Source: Microbacterium commune (GTDB taxonomy: Bacteria; Actinomycetota; Actinomycetes; Actinomycetales; Microbacteriaceae). Taken from it: a stretch of DNA of 64,000 nucleotides. Below are positions 34,402 through 43,384 of the stretch, piece by piece. The stretch lies in NCBI RefSeq assembly GCF_014836945.1, contig NZ_JACSPX010000001.1, forward strand, positions 799,727 through 863,726, in the 5' to 3' direction. How positions within the stretch are numbered: position 1 is the first letter of the stretch; every line of letters begins with the position of its first letter. The notes below the pieces were generated by a model. It searched no databases, was not told the origin of the DNA, and was given only the letters and a program-made list of their open reading frames with translations. A program made the translations under genes and the position numbers.

Positions 34402-35430
34402 GTGAGTCTGTTCGCCTTCGGCCCCTCCCGCGGCCCGCGCTGGCAGCTCGGCCTGCAGGCGGCTCTGGGGATCGCCGTGCCGATCGCCGTGATGACCGTG
34501 CTCGATCAGCCGATGCTGGGGTACATCGCCGCGTCGGGAGCCTTCACCGTGCTGTTCGCCGGGTCCCTGCCCGTGATCGAACGGGCGCGGATGCTGCCGT
34601 TCGTGGGTGCCGCTCTCGTCATCTGCGCGGCGCTCGGGGCCGCGGTCGCGCACGATCCTCTACTGGTCAGCATCGGCATCGTGCTCGTCGCGAGTGTGAG
34701 CGCAGCCCTCGCCTTCGGCTTCCGGCTGGGCCCGCCCGGACCCCTGTTCTTCGTGCTCGTATTCGGCCTGTCGGCAACGGTGGTGCGCTCCGCTCCGATC
34801 ACGCCCGCCGGCTACGTCGCCGCGATCGCCGCCGGATGCGCGTTCTCGTATCTGATCGCGGTGTCACCCCTGGCCCTGGCTCGGGTCCGCGCCCGTCGTG
34901 CCCGCCCACTTCGGCAGCTCTTCCCTGGGCCGTCGTGGGATGCGGATGCCCGGAGGCTGCTGCTGCGTGTCGTCCTCGTGAGCGTGCTCGGGGTGGTCGT
35001 GAGTCTGTTCCTCGACCCCGCGCGGGCGTACTGGATCGTCGGAGCTGCGGTCGCGGTGATCGGGATCGCGTCGAGCAGACGGGCGGCGCTGCAGCGTGCG
35101 ACGCACCGGTTGCTGGGAACGATCGCGGGCGCCGGAGTCTATGCGCTGCTGGCGCTGCTGCACCCGAGCGGTCTGTGGCTGGCGGCGCTGCTGGGCGTGT
35201 TGCAGTTCTCGATCGAGCTGGTGGTCGTGCGTCACTACGCCCTGGCGCTGACGCTCATCACCCCGCTGGTGCTGCTTCTTCTCGGCGCGGCCACGGGAAG
35301 CACGGGCGACATGTCCATCGCGATGGAACGGGTTGTCGATACTCTGGCGGGCGCCGCGCTGGGCGCGCTCTCTGGCCTGCTGCACCCCCGCTCTGATCCG
35401 TCGCGCGCTGCTCACCCCGCCCCTGCCTGA
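34402..35430 (+). CDS. FUSC-like integral membrane protein
   Basis: Hydrophobic protein of 342 residues with two blocks of about five helices (residues 10-155 and 190-330) joined by a short basic loop (RVRARRARPLRQLFPG). This matches FUSC/aromatic-acid-exporter-like proteins lacking the large soluble domain. Motifs such as AYWIVGAAVAVIGIASSRRAALQRATHRLLGTIAGA-type (about residues 210-245) occur in FUSC pumps. The GTG start is 6 nt after AAGAAT, possibly leaderless. The substrate is unknown. It is followed at once by palindromic element copy 1. Confidence 0.75.
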   Translation: MSLFAFGPSRGPRWQLGLQAALGIAVPIAVMTVLDQPMLGYIAASGAFTVLFAGSLPVIERARMLPFVGAALVICAALGAAVAHDPLLVSIGIVLVASVSAALAFGFRLGPPGPLFFVLVFGLSATVVRSAPITPAGYVAAIAAGCAFSYLIAVSPLALARVRARRARPLRQLFPGPSWDADARRLLLRVVLVSVLGVVVSLFLDPARAYWIVGAAVAVIGIASSRRAALQRATHRLLGTIAGAGVYALLALLHPSGLWLAALLGVLQFSIELVVVRHYALALTLITPLVLLLLGAATGSTGDMSIAMERVVDTLAGAALGALSGLLHPRSDPSRAAHPAPA

Positions 35431-35448
35431 CCGCCCCGTGCTCCAAGC

Positions 35449-35539
35449 GGAACCGCTGCTCCTTCCGGTATGAGTTTCTGCCGCTCAACCGCGGATCAGG
35501 CGACACGAACTCATACCGGAGCGAGAAGTGGTTCCGGGG
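35449..35539. repeat. Palindromic intergenic element, copy 1
   Basis: A long imperfect palindrome. Inner arms TCCGGTATGAGTT (35464-35476) and AACTCATACCGGA (35508-35520) are perfect complements. Outer arms (35449-35463 and 35521-35535) extend the pairing imperfectly. Bases 35459-35539 align without gaps to 43385-43465 with about 7 differences in 81. It lies between the 3' ends of the FUSC gene and the pucR-like gene. Confidence 0.85.
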
Positions 35540-35547
35540 GCGGGGGG

Positions 35548-37062
35548 TCAGCGCATCAGGACGCTGCGACAGGCCAGATGCAGGGCGAGCCGCGCATCCG
35601 GATCCCGCATGTCGATGCCGAGCAGCTCCTGCGCGCGGCGTATGCGCACCGCGACGGTGTTGCGGTGCAGGCCGAGGGCGATGGCGGTCGCCGCGATGCC
35701 CGACTCGTGGTCGAGATACGCGGCGAGCGTGGTCAGCAGCTCACCCGTTCCCTCCCGAAGCGGGGCGAGCAGCGACTCCGCAGCCGGCACGAAGGTGTCG
35801 TTGCCGGTCCACGCGAGAAGCAGCTGCTCGAGGCCGAGGCTGTCGACCCGCACGAACCAGCCTGCTGCCGAGCGCGCGGCGGCGATCTTCGCCGCGTCTG
35901 CGGCTTCGTCGAGCGTGGCGCCCAATCCCGCAGGGCCGGGTTGCAGCGAGCCGACGCCGGTCGCGACGGCGAAATCACGTAGAGCCTCCGCATGCAGCTC
36001 GCGCAGCGCAGCGACCGCGCGCTCGACCTTCTCTGCGCTGGGCTGCTGCGCGAAGGTCAGCCACCCGCTCACTCCGCTTCCGGCTGAGGTCGCGTGCGAT
36101 TCGGCGTCGATCGATCCGAGACCGGAGCGCAGCGATCGCAGCAGCGAGAATGCGTCGACCCGTCCCCGGGCCGTCATGTGGAAGGCCAGATGATGGCCCT
36201 GGGTGCGCCATCCCCGTTCGGACATCCGTCGATCGACGTCGTCGTCGGCAGCACCCCTCAGGTCGGTGAAGTCACGCAGCAGCGCCGACGACACGGCGAC
36301 CTCGTTGATCGCGGCCACCTCGTCGATGAGGATGCGAGCGGCGACGGCCGGCATGGCGACCTGGGCTGCGACCGAGAGTGCCTGCAGCTGCGGTTCCCCG
36401 ATCCCGTCGCCGAAGAGCACGAGGCGCAGCCCCGTCCGTGCAGGACTGTCGACACGCACGGATGCGGCCGCTGCGTGCTCGGTGCGGGCGAGGTCCGCCC
36501 ACGATTCGAAGCCGATACCCGCATGCAGGTCTGGGCTGAGATGCCCTCCCGCCTCGAGGACGACTCCCGCGCGGTCGACGAGTGCGACCCCGGTGCTGAG
36601 ATTCGCGACGATGTGCCGCAGCAGGTCCCCGAGATCCTGCGCGGAGTACTCGAACGACTGGGCGACCTTCCGCACCTGCCCCAGGGTGAGCGCGTCACGG
36701 GCCTCGATGAGCATCCAGCAGGCCTTCGCCAGCTGGATGGGGCGCGCGACGTCGAGCAGCGCGAGTCGGAGGCGGATGGCGAGTCGACGGGCGCCCGGGT
36801 CGATCGCCGCCGCGCCCGGCACGGCGAGACCGGAGTACCCGCGGTCGCGCACGCGGCGGAGCAGCGCATCCTGCTGCCACGTCGTGCGCGGGATGCCGGA
36901 GGTGAGCACCGCGAGTCGGTGCTGCACGGGGTCGGCGAGGTCGGATTCGTCGTTCTCGATCACGACGGCATCCCACTCGACATCCTCCGGTCCGGCCACG
37001 AGCGTCAGACCGCCGTTGTCGGGGTAGGAGAGCAGAGCGCTCAGTCGCAGGGGGCTGCTCAT
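35548..37062 (-). CDS. PucR-family transcriptional regulator
   Basis: Regulator of 504 residues. The C-terminus is a PucR-type HTH: ESGIAATAIALGLHRNTVAV followed by RIRRAQELLGIDMRDPDARLAL (about residues 450-495). The preceding GGDEF-like CdaR region and N-terminal PucR-like sensor segment (VVIENDESDLADPVQHRLAV) are recognisable but divergent. It is the last gene of the NCS1/HyuA/DUF917 operon and overlaps the first DUF917 gene by 4 bp, so it most likely controls that operon in response to the pathway substrate. PucR proteins typically govern purine and other nitrogen-heterocycle catabolism. Confidence 0.88.
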   Translation of the reverse strand: MSSPLRLSALLSYPDNGGLTLVAGPEDVEWDAVVIENDESDLADPVQHRLAVLTSGIPRTTWQQDALLRRVRDRGYSGLAVPGAAAIDPGARRLAIRLRLALLDVARPIQLAKACWMLIEARDALTLGQVRKVAQSFEYSAQDLGDLLRHIVANLSTGVALVDRAGVVLEAGGHLSPDLHAGIGFESWADLARTEHAAAASVRVDSPARTGLRLVLFGDGIGEPQLQALSVAAQVAMPAVAARILIDEVAAINEVAVSSALLRDFTDLRGAADDDVDRRMSERGWRTQGHHLAFHMTARGRVDAFSLLRSLRSGLGSIDAESHATSAGSGVSGWLTFAQQPSAEKVERAVAALRELHAEALRDFAVATGVGSLQPGPAGLGATLDEAADAAKIAAARSAAGWFVRVDSLGLEQLLLAWTGNDTFVPAAESLLAPLREGTGELLTTLAAYLDHESGIAATAIALGLHRNTVAVRIRRAQELLGIDMRDPDARLALHLACRSVLMR

Positions 37063-38093
37063 GCCACGTCCAGCTCATCCAGGCCGTAGGCCGAGGGCGT
37101 GACGCGGCGCAGCCGGTCGGGGCGCGCGTGCCACCACGACGGAGCCGGAATCGCGAGAACGGCGACGTGGCGTGCGAGGGTGAGCTCGGTGACCTCGAGC
37201 ACGTCGCGCGAGATCGCATCGACGACGACGATCACGGTGGGTGCCGCGGCGACCACCCGACCGTCGCTGAGCACCGCGAGAGTCTCGGACCGGGTGATCA
37301 CGCGGTGGACCCCGCCGTCGACGCCCATGATCTCGACGGCGCTCACGGACGGATCCGCGACGAGGGATGCTGTGGAGAGGATGCGCCCTTCGGTCACGAG
37401 CTGCGCACCCAGGGCGTCCGCGAGCTCGACCAGGGACCGATCCGATGTGGCCACGAACGCGCGACCGACGCGAAGGGTGTGAGCGAGGTGACCGACGATG
37501 GCGTGCTCGCGCAGATCCCCGACCGTGAATCCCGCGAACACGGCGCACCCCGCACCGCCTGCCTGGATGATGGCGGCACGCGCCACGCGCTCGGCGTCGA
37601 TCCCCCGAGTCGCCTCGACGACCGCGACACCCCCGCCTCCGGTGTCGCATGCCACGATGATCCCGGGCAGCCCGTCGACGAACAACGACATCTGGTCGAG
37701 CCCCGGCACCGCACGGCCCGTGCAGTCGGCGTCGACCACGATGTGCGAATCCGCCAGCATCAGGGGCGCCAGGCCGTTCATGCCGCCGCCTTCCAGCGAG
37801 CAGACCGCGGGTATCTCGTGACCCGTCCAGCGCTCGACCGCCCTGAGCACCGGAGCGAACGGCTCGCTGCCGGGCATCCGCTCGCCCAGCAGGATCGTGG
37901 ATCCGACGAATGCCACGCCGAGGCACGGCGTCGCCGGATCGAGCGACTCCGGTGCCGCGACCTGGAGCGGCCAGGTGGCCGACCCGGCGAGGATGAGCTC
38001 GAGCATGGTGGTCGATCCCCCACCGCCCGAGCCGAACAGCGCGTAACCACGCGCGAGCGCGGTCAGATCGTCACGCCCGAGCAGGCTCACCAT
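37059..38093 (-). CDS. DUF917 (S-Me-THD-like) protein, divergent member
   Basis: The most divergent of three tandem DUF917 proteins, 344 residues. It keeps the N-terminal glycine loop GSGGGGSTTMLEL (about residues 21-33) and a core DADCTGRAVPGLDQM, where the other two read DADGMGRAFPEL. The Cys replacing Gly, and loss of the Asp-Pro-Tyr after the glycine loop, suggest a changed active site or a structural role. As I recall, Pfam now links DUF917 to S-methyl-thiohydantoin desulfurase. It overlaps the regulator gene by 4 bp and follows the next DUF917 gene by 9 bp. Confidence 0.8.
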   Translation of the reverse strand: MVSLLGRDDLTALARGYALFGSGGGGSTTMLELILAGSATWPLQVAAPESLDPATPCLGVAFVGSTILLGERMPGSEPFAPVLRAVERWTGHEIPAVCSLEGGGMNGLAPLMLADSHIVVDADCTGRAVPGLDQMSLFVDGLPGIIVACDTGGGGVAVVEATRGIDAERVARAAIIQAGGAGCAVFAGFTVGDLREHAIVGHLAHTLRVGRAFVATSDRSLVELADALGAQLVTEGRILSTASLVADPSVSAVEIMGVDGGVHRVITRSETLAVLSDGRVVAAAPTVIVVVDAISRDVLEVTELTLARHVAVLAIPAPSWWHARPDRLRRVTPSAYGLDELDVA

Positions 38094-38102
38094 GATTCCA
38101 GA

Positions 38103-39203
38103 TTACGGCTCCGCCAGCTCCTCGACGGCGACGAACTCCTCGGTGATGCCGAAGGCAGACGGCCCGAAGGCAGCCAGCGCTTCCGGAGTGCGCATCATCG
38201 CCGGAGTCGAGATCCCGAGCACCCGCACCCGCTGCCCGTACCGCAGCCCCTCGGTGGTGATCGGCTCCGCCGTCTCCTGGTCCACGATGCAGATGAGATC
38301 GGGGACGATCGCGACGAGCCGGCCCCCTCGGTGAGCGGTGAGGTTCTCGTTCTGGAACGCGACCTCAAGCGGGTCGCCCTCATCGCCGAGCGGGGCGATC
38401 ACAGCCCGTCCCTTCGCGAAACCCTCGGTCGTGCGCCGCTCGACATCGACCACCTTGCCGACGAACAGCTCGCGCATGTGCGGGTAGAGAGTGGAAGCCA
38501 GCGCGGCGGAGATCGCATCGAAGGGGGAACGATGCTGCTCACGCGCCAAGCGGATCGCACGGCCGAGCGCGAGCGCCATTGAGATGGTGCGCGGCACGGC
38601 CGTGCGACGCACGTCGGCGCCGGTCATCGCGTACTCGGCGATGTGGCCCACACCGCCGAGGCGGATCGTGATCCCGCGGGCGAGCCACTCCATCTGGCGA
38701 TCATCGTCACCGGTGTCGATGATGACGCGCTCACCGCGCTCCCCGGCCAGGGCGAGAGGCGAGCCGTGCACGCCGTAGACGGCGAACGTCTCCATCGACA
38801 GCTCGGGAAACGCGCGACCCATCCCGTCGGCATCGACCACGGGCAGGCCCGTCTCGGCCGCGACGATCAGCGGGATCATCGAGTTGATGCCTCCGCACTC
38901 GATGGGCATGGTCGCGTCGGCCTTGCGCCCGAGGTGGTCTTCGAGGGTGCGCAGTGCGAGTGTGGGCTCGGTGCCGGCGGGGATCTTCTCGACCATGACC
39001 GTGGGCGCACCCATCTGCGCCGTGGGGATGACGAACATTTCGTCGGGCAGCTCATCCGGATCGAGGATGGTGATCGCTCCGTCACCGAGCACGCGCTCGA
39101 CGAGCATCTTCCCGATGTAGGGGTCTCCTCCCCCACCCGTGCCCAGCAGGGTGGCCCCGCGCGCGAGGTCGGGGAGGTCATCGGCGGTCAGCTGCCAGCT
39201 CAT
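38103..39203 (-). CDS. DUF917 (S-Me-THD-like) protein
   Basis: Protein of 366 residues. N-terminal domain: LARGATLLGTGGGGDPYIG (about residues 14-32), PTVMVEKIPAGTEP and CGGINSMIPLIVAAETGLPVVDADGMGRAFPELSM. C-terminal domain from about residue 250 contains VGKVVDVERRTTEGFAKGRA and LRYGQRVRVLGI. The start ATG-AGC-TGG overlaps the stop of the next DUF917 gene (ATGA). All conserved blocks are intact, so it is probably an active enzyme acting on a hydantoin-like ring, with HyuA as partner. The exact reaction is unknown. Confidence 0.85.
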   Translation of the reverse strand: MSWQLTADDLPDLARGATLLGTGGGGDPYIGKMLVERVLGDGAITILDPDELPDEMFVIPTAQMGAPTVMVEKIPAGTEPTLALRTLEDHLGRKADATMPIECGGINSMIPLIVAAETGLPVVDADGMGRAFPELSMETFAVYGVHGSPLALAGERGERVIIDTGDDDRQMEWLARGITIRLGGVGHIAEYAMTGADVRRTAVPRTISMALALGRAIRLAREQHRSPFDAISAALASTLYPHMRELFVGKVVDVERRTTEGFAKGRAVIAPLGDEGDPLEVAFQNENLTAHRGGRLVAIVPDLICIVDQETAEPITTEGLRYGQRVRVLGISTPAMMRTPEALAAFGPSAFGITEEFVAVEELAEP

Positions 39204-40324
39204 CTGGGTTCGTTTCCTTCGCTCAGGACACCGGACTCCGTCTCGGTGCCGCCAGTGGAGATGGTGCCGTCGAAGCGGTGGGCGCGCATGTCGTAGCCGA
39301 AGTAGCCCGGCCCCACCATGGCGAGCGCGGCTGCCGAGTGCCACCGCTCATCGGCCGGCGCTGCGGCCACGCGGACGCGCTGCCCGTAACGCAGGGCCTC
39401 CGTGGTCACCGGCTCACCCGATTCTCCGTCGAGAACCATGATGAGGTCCGGCGTGGTCACCAGCACCTGTCCGTCCTGCTCGGCGACGAGGTGCTCGTTC
39501 TGGAACTGCAGCGTGATCGACGTGTCACCAGCCCCGTCGATCCGGGCCCGTCCGCGTGCGAATCCCGTGGTGGTCGCCCGCTGCACGTCGACGACCTTGC
39601 CGTCGATCAGCTCTCGGCCGTGCAGCAGTGCGACAGCCGCGGCGACGGGGTCGGTCTTCGAGTCGCGGGCTCTGGCAATGGCCTCACCGATCTCGATGCA
39701 GCGCGACAGCGAATCGGCCACGAGCGACTCTCGCGCCTGCACGCCCGACATCGAGAAGCCCGAGATCATCACCGAGCATCCCATCTCAACACAGGCGACC
39801 CGGGCGATGCGCTCGGTCCACGAGTTGTCGACGGTCTGCAGGACCCCCGTGTTGCCCTTCTCGTCGCTGAATGCGAGTGGAGAGGCTGTCACACCGTGGA
39901 GGGTGGGCAGCACCATCTGGAGCTCGGGGAACGCGCGGCCCATGCCGTCGGCGTCGATGAGCGGCAACCCGAGCGCCGCGGCCGCGGCGATCGGGATGGT
40001 GGAGTTCACGCCGCCGACCTCGGCGCACGCGATGTGGGTGACGGGTCGGCCGAGGTGCACGCCGAGCGCCCGGACCGGCTCGACGACCTCGTCCAGGCTG
40101 GGCAGCTTCTCGACCATCACGGTCGGCGCGCCCATCATGGCGACGAACAGCACGAGCGCATCATCCGGCACCTCGTCGAGGCCCACGACGGTGACATCCG
40201 TGTCGGCAAGCGCCTGCCGGGCCAGCAGAGCTCCGATGTACGGGTCACCGCCGCCGCCCGTGCCGAGCACCGCCGCACCGCGGGCGAGCCCGTCGATGTG
40301 CTCGGCGGTGATGGTCCAGCTCAT
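39200..40324 (-). CDS. DUF917 (S-Me-THD-like) protein
   Basis: Protein of 374 residues, first of the three DUF917 genes to be translated. The same blocks are present as in its neighbour: LARGAAVLGTGGGGDPYIGA, PTVMVEKLPSLDE, VGGVNSTIPIAAAAALGLPLIDADGMGRAFPELQM, DGKVVDVQRATTTGFARGRA and LRYGQRVRVAAA. It shares the MSW start and is clearly paralogous, but differs enough to suggest an old duplication and distinct roles or a heteromer. GGAGG lies 6 nt before the ATG, inside the 3' end of the HyuA gene, one base away from its stop. Confidence 0.85.
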   Translation of the reverse strand: MSWTITAEHIDGLARGAAVLGTGGGGDPYIGALLARQALADTDVTVVGLDEVPDDALVLFVAMMGAPTVMVEKLPSLDEVVEPVRALGVHLGRPVTHIACAEVGGVNSTIPIAAAAALGLPLIDADGMGRAFPELQMVLPTLHGVTASPLAFSDEKGNTGVLQTVDNSWTERIARVACVEMGCSVMISGFSMSGVQARESLVADSLSRCIEIGEAIARARDSKTDPVAAAVALLHGRELIDGKVVDVQRATTTGFARGRARIDGAGDTSITLQFQNEHLVAEQDGQVLVTTPDLIMVLDGESGEPVTTEALRYGQRVRVAAAPADERWHSAAALAMVGPGYFGYDMRAHRFDGTISTGGTETESGVLSEGNEPR

Positions 40325-40325
40325 C

Positions 40326-41873
40326 TCACGCCTCCATGTCGAGGTCGCCGACAGCCTTCGCGCGGATGCGCGTGGCGTTGCCGGGCAGATACGGGATCGG
40401 CACCTCGTCGAAGTCGATGATCGAGACGGTCGAGGGACGGGCGCCCGCGGCGATCGCCCTGTCGACAGCTTCGGAGCGCACCGCGGCGATCGTCTCGTCG
40501 CGCCGACCGGGCTCGATCGCGTACACCTTGTCGATCTCACCGCCGACCTGGGCGATCGATGCGCCGATCGCGTTCGCCACCGCGTAATTCTCGGGGCGGT
40601 GCACGGTGCCGAACATGGGCAGCTCATCCGGCAGCAGGATCGACCCGCCGCCCACGGCGACCACCGCGATCGGCTCGGGTGAGGTGCGCATCCGATCCAC
40701 TGCCTCCGAGACGCGCTCGGCGATGCGCTGCAGGACACGGTCGACGAAGGCGGGGTCGAGGTGCGCGACCTTCGTCGCGTCGCCGATGTCGGCGCGGCCG
40801 GCGGCCACGGCGATGTCCGTGGCTGTGAGGGTGCTGCCTCCGAACACGAGCGCGTCGGTGGTGAGCCGGTAGCCGACCGATGCCGGACCGACCTCGGCGG
40901 TCTCCTCGTCGACGATGCTGCCCCCGCCGATGCCGAGCGAGAGCACATCGGGCATCCGGAAATTGGTGCGGATGCCCGCGACCTTGACCTCATTGGCCGT
41001 CTCGCGCGGGAATCCGTTGATCAGAAGGCCGATGTCGGCGGTGGTGCCGCCCACATCGATCACCGCGCAGTCGACCAGTCCGCTCGTCGCGGCCGCACCG
41101 CGCATGGAGTTGGTCGGGCCCGAAGCGAAGGTGGCCACCGGGTATCGGCGCACGTACTCGTCGTCCATCAGGGTGCCGTCGTTCTGGCTGAGGAAGATGG
41201 GGGCTTCGATCCCCTGCGCGCGCACGGCCGAGGTGAGCCCGTCGACGATCTCCGAGGCGAGCTCCCGCAGCGCAGCGTTGATGATCGTGGCGTTCTCGCG
41301 TTCGAGCAGGCCGATCCGGCCGATCTCGTGCGAGAGCGAGATCGCGACGCCGTCGCCCAGGACCGAGCCGATGATCTCCGCCGCCTGGATCTCGAGGTCG
41401 TGGTTGACGGGGCTGAAGACCGATGAGACCGCCACGGAGCGGATGCCGTTGGCCTTCATGTCCTCGGCGTGCGCGCGCAACTCATCGGGGTCGAGCGGCG
41501 AGATGGGCCGGCCGTCGAACTCGTAGCCGCCGTGCGCCAGGTAGCTGCGGGCGTGAGTGGCCTCGACGAGCGCCTCCGGCCAGTCGACCAGCGGCGGCAG
41601 GGCACGCGTCGCGGGCAGCCCCAGACGCAGCGCCGCGGTCGGCGCGAGTCGGCTGGCCTGGACCAGAGCGTTGATGAAGTGGGTGGTGCCGATCATCACC
41701 GCGTCGATGTCAGGACCGTCGAAGGGGTGCGCGGCGCGCAGCTCTTCGATCGCCTGCACGATGCCGCTCGTGACGTCTCCCGTGGTCGAGTGCTTGACTC
41801 CCGCCAGCGTGCGCGTGCCCGCCATGAGTACTGCGTCGGTGTTCGTGCCGCCGACGTCGATGCCGATGTGCAT
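40326..41873 (-). CDS. Hydantoinase/oxoprolinase-family ATPase (HyuA type)
   Basis: ASKHA-fold protein of 515 residues, shorter than stand-alone HyuA (about 690). ATP-site motifs: IGIDVGGTNTDAVLM (about residues 3-17), MIGTTHFINAL and VIDVGGTTADIGLL (about 273). SLSHEIGRIGLLERENATIINAAL is typical of HyuA. Family members open hydantoin, 5-oxoproline or N-methylhydantoin rings using ATP, normally with a HyuB subunit. No HyuB is present here; three DUF917 proteins take its place in the operon. The ATG is 29 bp after the permease stop. Confidence 0.88.
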   Translation of the reverse strand: MHIGIDVGGTNTDAVLMAGTRTLAGVKHSTTGDVTSGIVQAIEELRAAHPFDGPDIDAVMIGTTHFINALVQASRLAPTAALRLGLPATRALPPLVDWPEALVEATHARSYLAHGGYEFDGRPISPLDPDELRAHAEDMKANGIRSVAVSSVFSPVNHDLEIQAAEIIGSVLGDGVAISLSHEIGRIGLLERENATIINAALRELASEIVDGLTSAVRAQGIEAPIFLSQNDGTLMDDEYVRRYPVATFASGPTNSMRGAAATSGLVDCAVIDVGGTTADIGLLINGFPRETANEVKVAGIRTNFRMPDVLSLGIGGGSIVDEETAEVGPASVGYRLTTDALVFGGSTLTATDIAVAAGRADIGDATKVAHLDPAFVDRVLQRIAERVSEAVDRMRTSPEPIAVVAVGGGSILLPDELPMFGTVHRPENYAVANAIGASIAQVGGEIDKVYAIEPGRRDETIAAVRSEAVDRAIAAGARPSTVSIIDFDEVPIPYLPGNATRIRAKAVGDLDMEA

Positions 41874-41902
41874 GGTTCTCGCTTTCTGTGTGGAGGCCGC
41901 GC

Positions 41903-43243
41903 TCAGGCGCTGACGGGCTCGGAGTCGGGTGCGGGGGCCTGTCGAGTGGTCGCGACGCCGACGCCGCGGACGAGACCGAGCTTGCCGGCCAGGACGTAGA
42001 GCACCATCGAGAGGAAGAGGCTGAGCAGAGACGGGATGCCCCAGGTCACGAAGTACCCGACCAGCGACGACACCAGCCACACGACGATGGTGGTCGGAAC
42101 GAGACGCGGCGCGGTCGCGGGGAGCGTCCCGGCCTCGCGACTGGTGTCGAGATCAGCGCGCCAGCGGCGCACGAAGTAGTACTCGGCGACCATGATCCCC
42201 GCGATGGGAGGGAAAGCCACGCTCAGCACGATGAGGAAGGAGGTGAACTGCCCGAGGATTCCGACGGCGGCGAGGATCGAGCCGACGATGCCGAGCACGA
42301 TGGTCGTCGTGACGCGGTGCAGGTTGCGGCCGAACGCCGTGGAGATGAAGTTGACCAGTCCCAGCGTCGACGAGTACAGGTTCCAGTCGTTGATCTTCAG
42401 CGTGCCGGTGAGCACGATGAACAGGCCGATGAGGCCGACCGATGAGGTGACGATCGCGACGATGTCGCCGGTGCCGGCGGCGTGGGCGAGCAGAACTCCC
42501 GCCAGTCCGATCACGAACTCGCCGAGGGTGACCCCGACCACGGTCTGCTTGACCACGTCGGCGCGGGAGCGGTTGAAGCGGGTCATGTCGCCGGTGATGA
42601 TCGCGCCGACGATCAGGCCACCGGCGACGATGCCGGTGCCCGCCCACACGCTCATGGAGGGACCGGGGGCCGGGCTGGTCAGCAGCTCGCCGATGTCGTG
42701 ACGGCTGAGTTCGCTGATCACCGACCAGCCGACCAGGATCAGGAACAGCGGCACGGTGACGTTGGCGAGCCACTGCATCCCGACGAAGCCGAAGGCGACG
42801 ATCGCCGTCACCGCGAGGCCGAAGATGAGACTCCACGCCCACACCGGCAGGGCACCCGGCATGAGCGCATCGAGCGACTGCGCCGAGATCGCCGACTGGA
42901 TGCCGAACCACCCGATCAGGCTGATGCCGATCGCGAGTCCGACGAGCGAGGCGCCGATCTCGCCGAAGCCGGTCCATCGCGCCAGCAGGGCGGTGTTCAA
43001 GCCCTCGCGCTGGCCGATGAAGCCGACGACGCACATGACCACCTCGAGGATGATCGAGCCGAAGAGGAAGGCGAGGGCGGCCTCGCCGAAGGTCATGCTG
43101 AAGCCGAGCGTCGCTCCGAGCAGGAACTGCGAGAGCGCCGACACCTGGCCGAAACGCTGGATGGCGATGCCGAACCAGGGCTTGCGTGCGTCGGGTGTGA
43201 CTCGGGAGAGCGCGAAATCATCGGGGTGCGCCGTGCGTGCCAT
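41903..43243 (-). CDS. NCS1-family permease (cytosine/hydantoin transporter-like)
   Basis: Membrane transporter of 446 residues with twelve predicted helices. N-terminal WFGIAIQRFGQVSALSQFLLG-like amphipathic start and helix 1, SLIGWFGIQSAISAQSLDAL (about residues 107-126), GDMTRFNRSRADVVKQTVVG and FPPIAGIMVAEYYFVRRWRA are typical of CodB/Mhp1 relatives. NCS1 proteins import nucleobases, allantoin or hydantoins with Na+ or H+. It is first gene of the catabolic operon and so sets its substrate class: a nitrogen heterocycle. GGACC lies before the ATG, and -10 TACTGT is at 43285-43280. Confidence 0.9.
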   Translation of the reverse strand: MARTAHPDDFALSRVTPDARKPWFGIAIQRFGQVSALSQFLLGATLGFSMTFGEAALAFLFGSIILEVVMCVVGFIGQREGLNTALLARWTGFGEIGASLVGLAIGISLIGWFGIQSAISAQSLDALMPGALPVWAWSLIFGLAVTAIVAFGFVGMQWLANVTVPLFLILVGWSVISELSRHDIGELLTSPAPGPSMSVWAGTGIVAGGLIVGAIITGDMTRFNRSRADVVKQTVVGVTLGEFVIGLAGVLLAHAAGTGDIVAIVTSSVGLIGLFIVLTGTLKINDWNLYSSTLGLVNFISTAFGRNLHRVTTTIVLGIVGSILAAVGILGQFTSFLIVLSVAFPPIAGIMVAEYYFVRRWRADLDTSREAGTLPATAPRLVPTTIVVWLVSSLVGYFVTWGIPSLLSLFLSMVLYVLAGKLGLVRGVGVATTRQAPAPDSEPVSA

Positions 43244-43279
43244 GAGGGGTCCTTCGAGAGGAGGGAACGGGTTGTGGCA

Positions 43280-43285
43280 ACAGTA
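43280..43285 (-). promoter_or_regulatory. -10 element of the NCS1/HyuA/DUF917 operon
   Basis: TACTGT on the minus strand, giving a leader of about 30 nt to the permease ATG at 43243. No good -35 is seen at the usual distance, which fits activator dependence. Confidence 0.45.
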
Positions 43286-43339
43286 ACCACGCCCTCCGGG
43301 CCCATGACATGTGCGATCAGCACGAGAATCGCGTCACCA

Positions 43340-43354
43340 AGTGCACTCTGCACT
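43340..43354. promoter_or_regulatory. Palindromic operator candidate AGTGCA-CTC-TGCACT
   Basis: A perfect 6-3-6 inverted repeat about 55 bp upstream of the putative -10 of the operon, a typical activator position. The PucR-type regulator encoded at the operon's end is the obvious candidate ligand-responsive factor. Confidence 0.5.
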
Positions 43355-43384
43355 GCCCACTCGCTCCCTCACCCACAACCCCCC

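Noticed and set aside
35449..35539. Rho-independent terminator as the only explanation of the palindrome
   Set aside because: A terminator role is possible, but near-identical sequence including loop and flanks at a second site 8 kb away shows it is a dispersed element.
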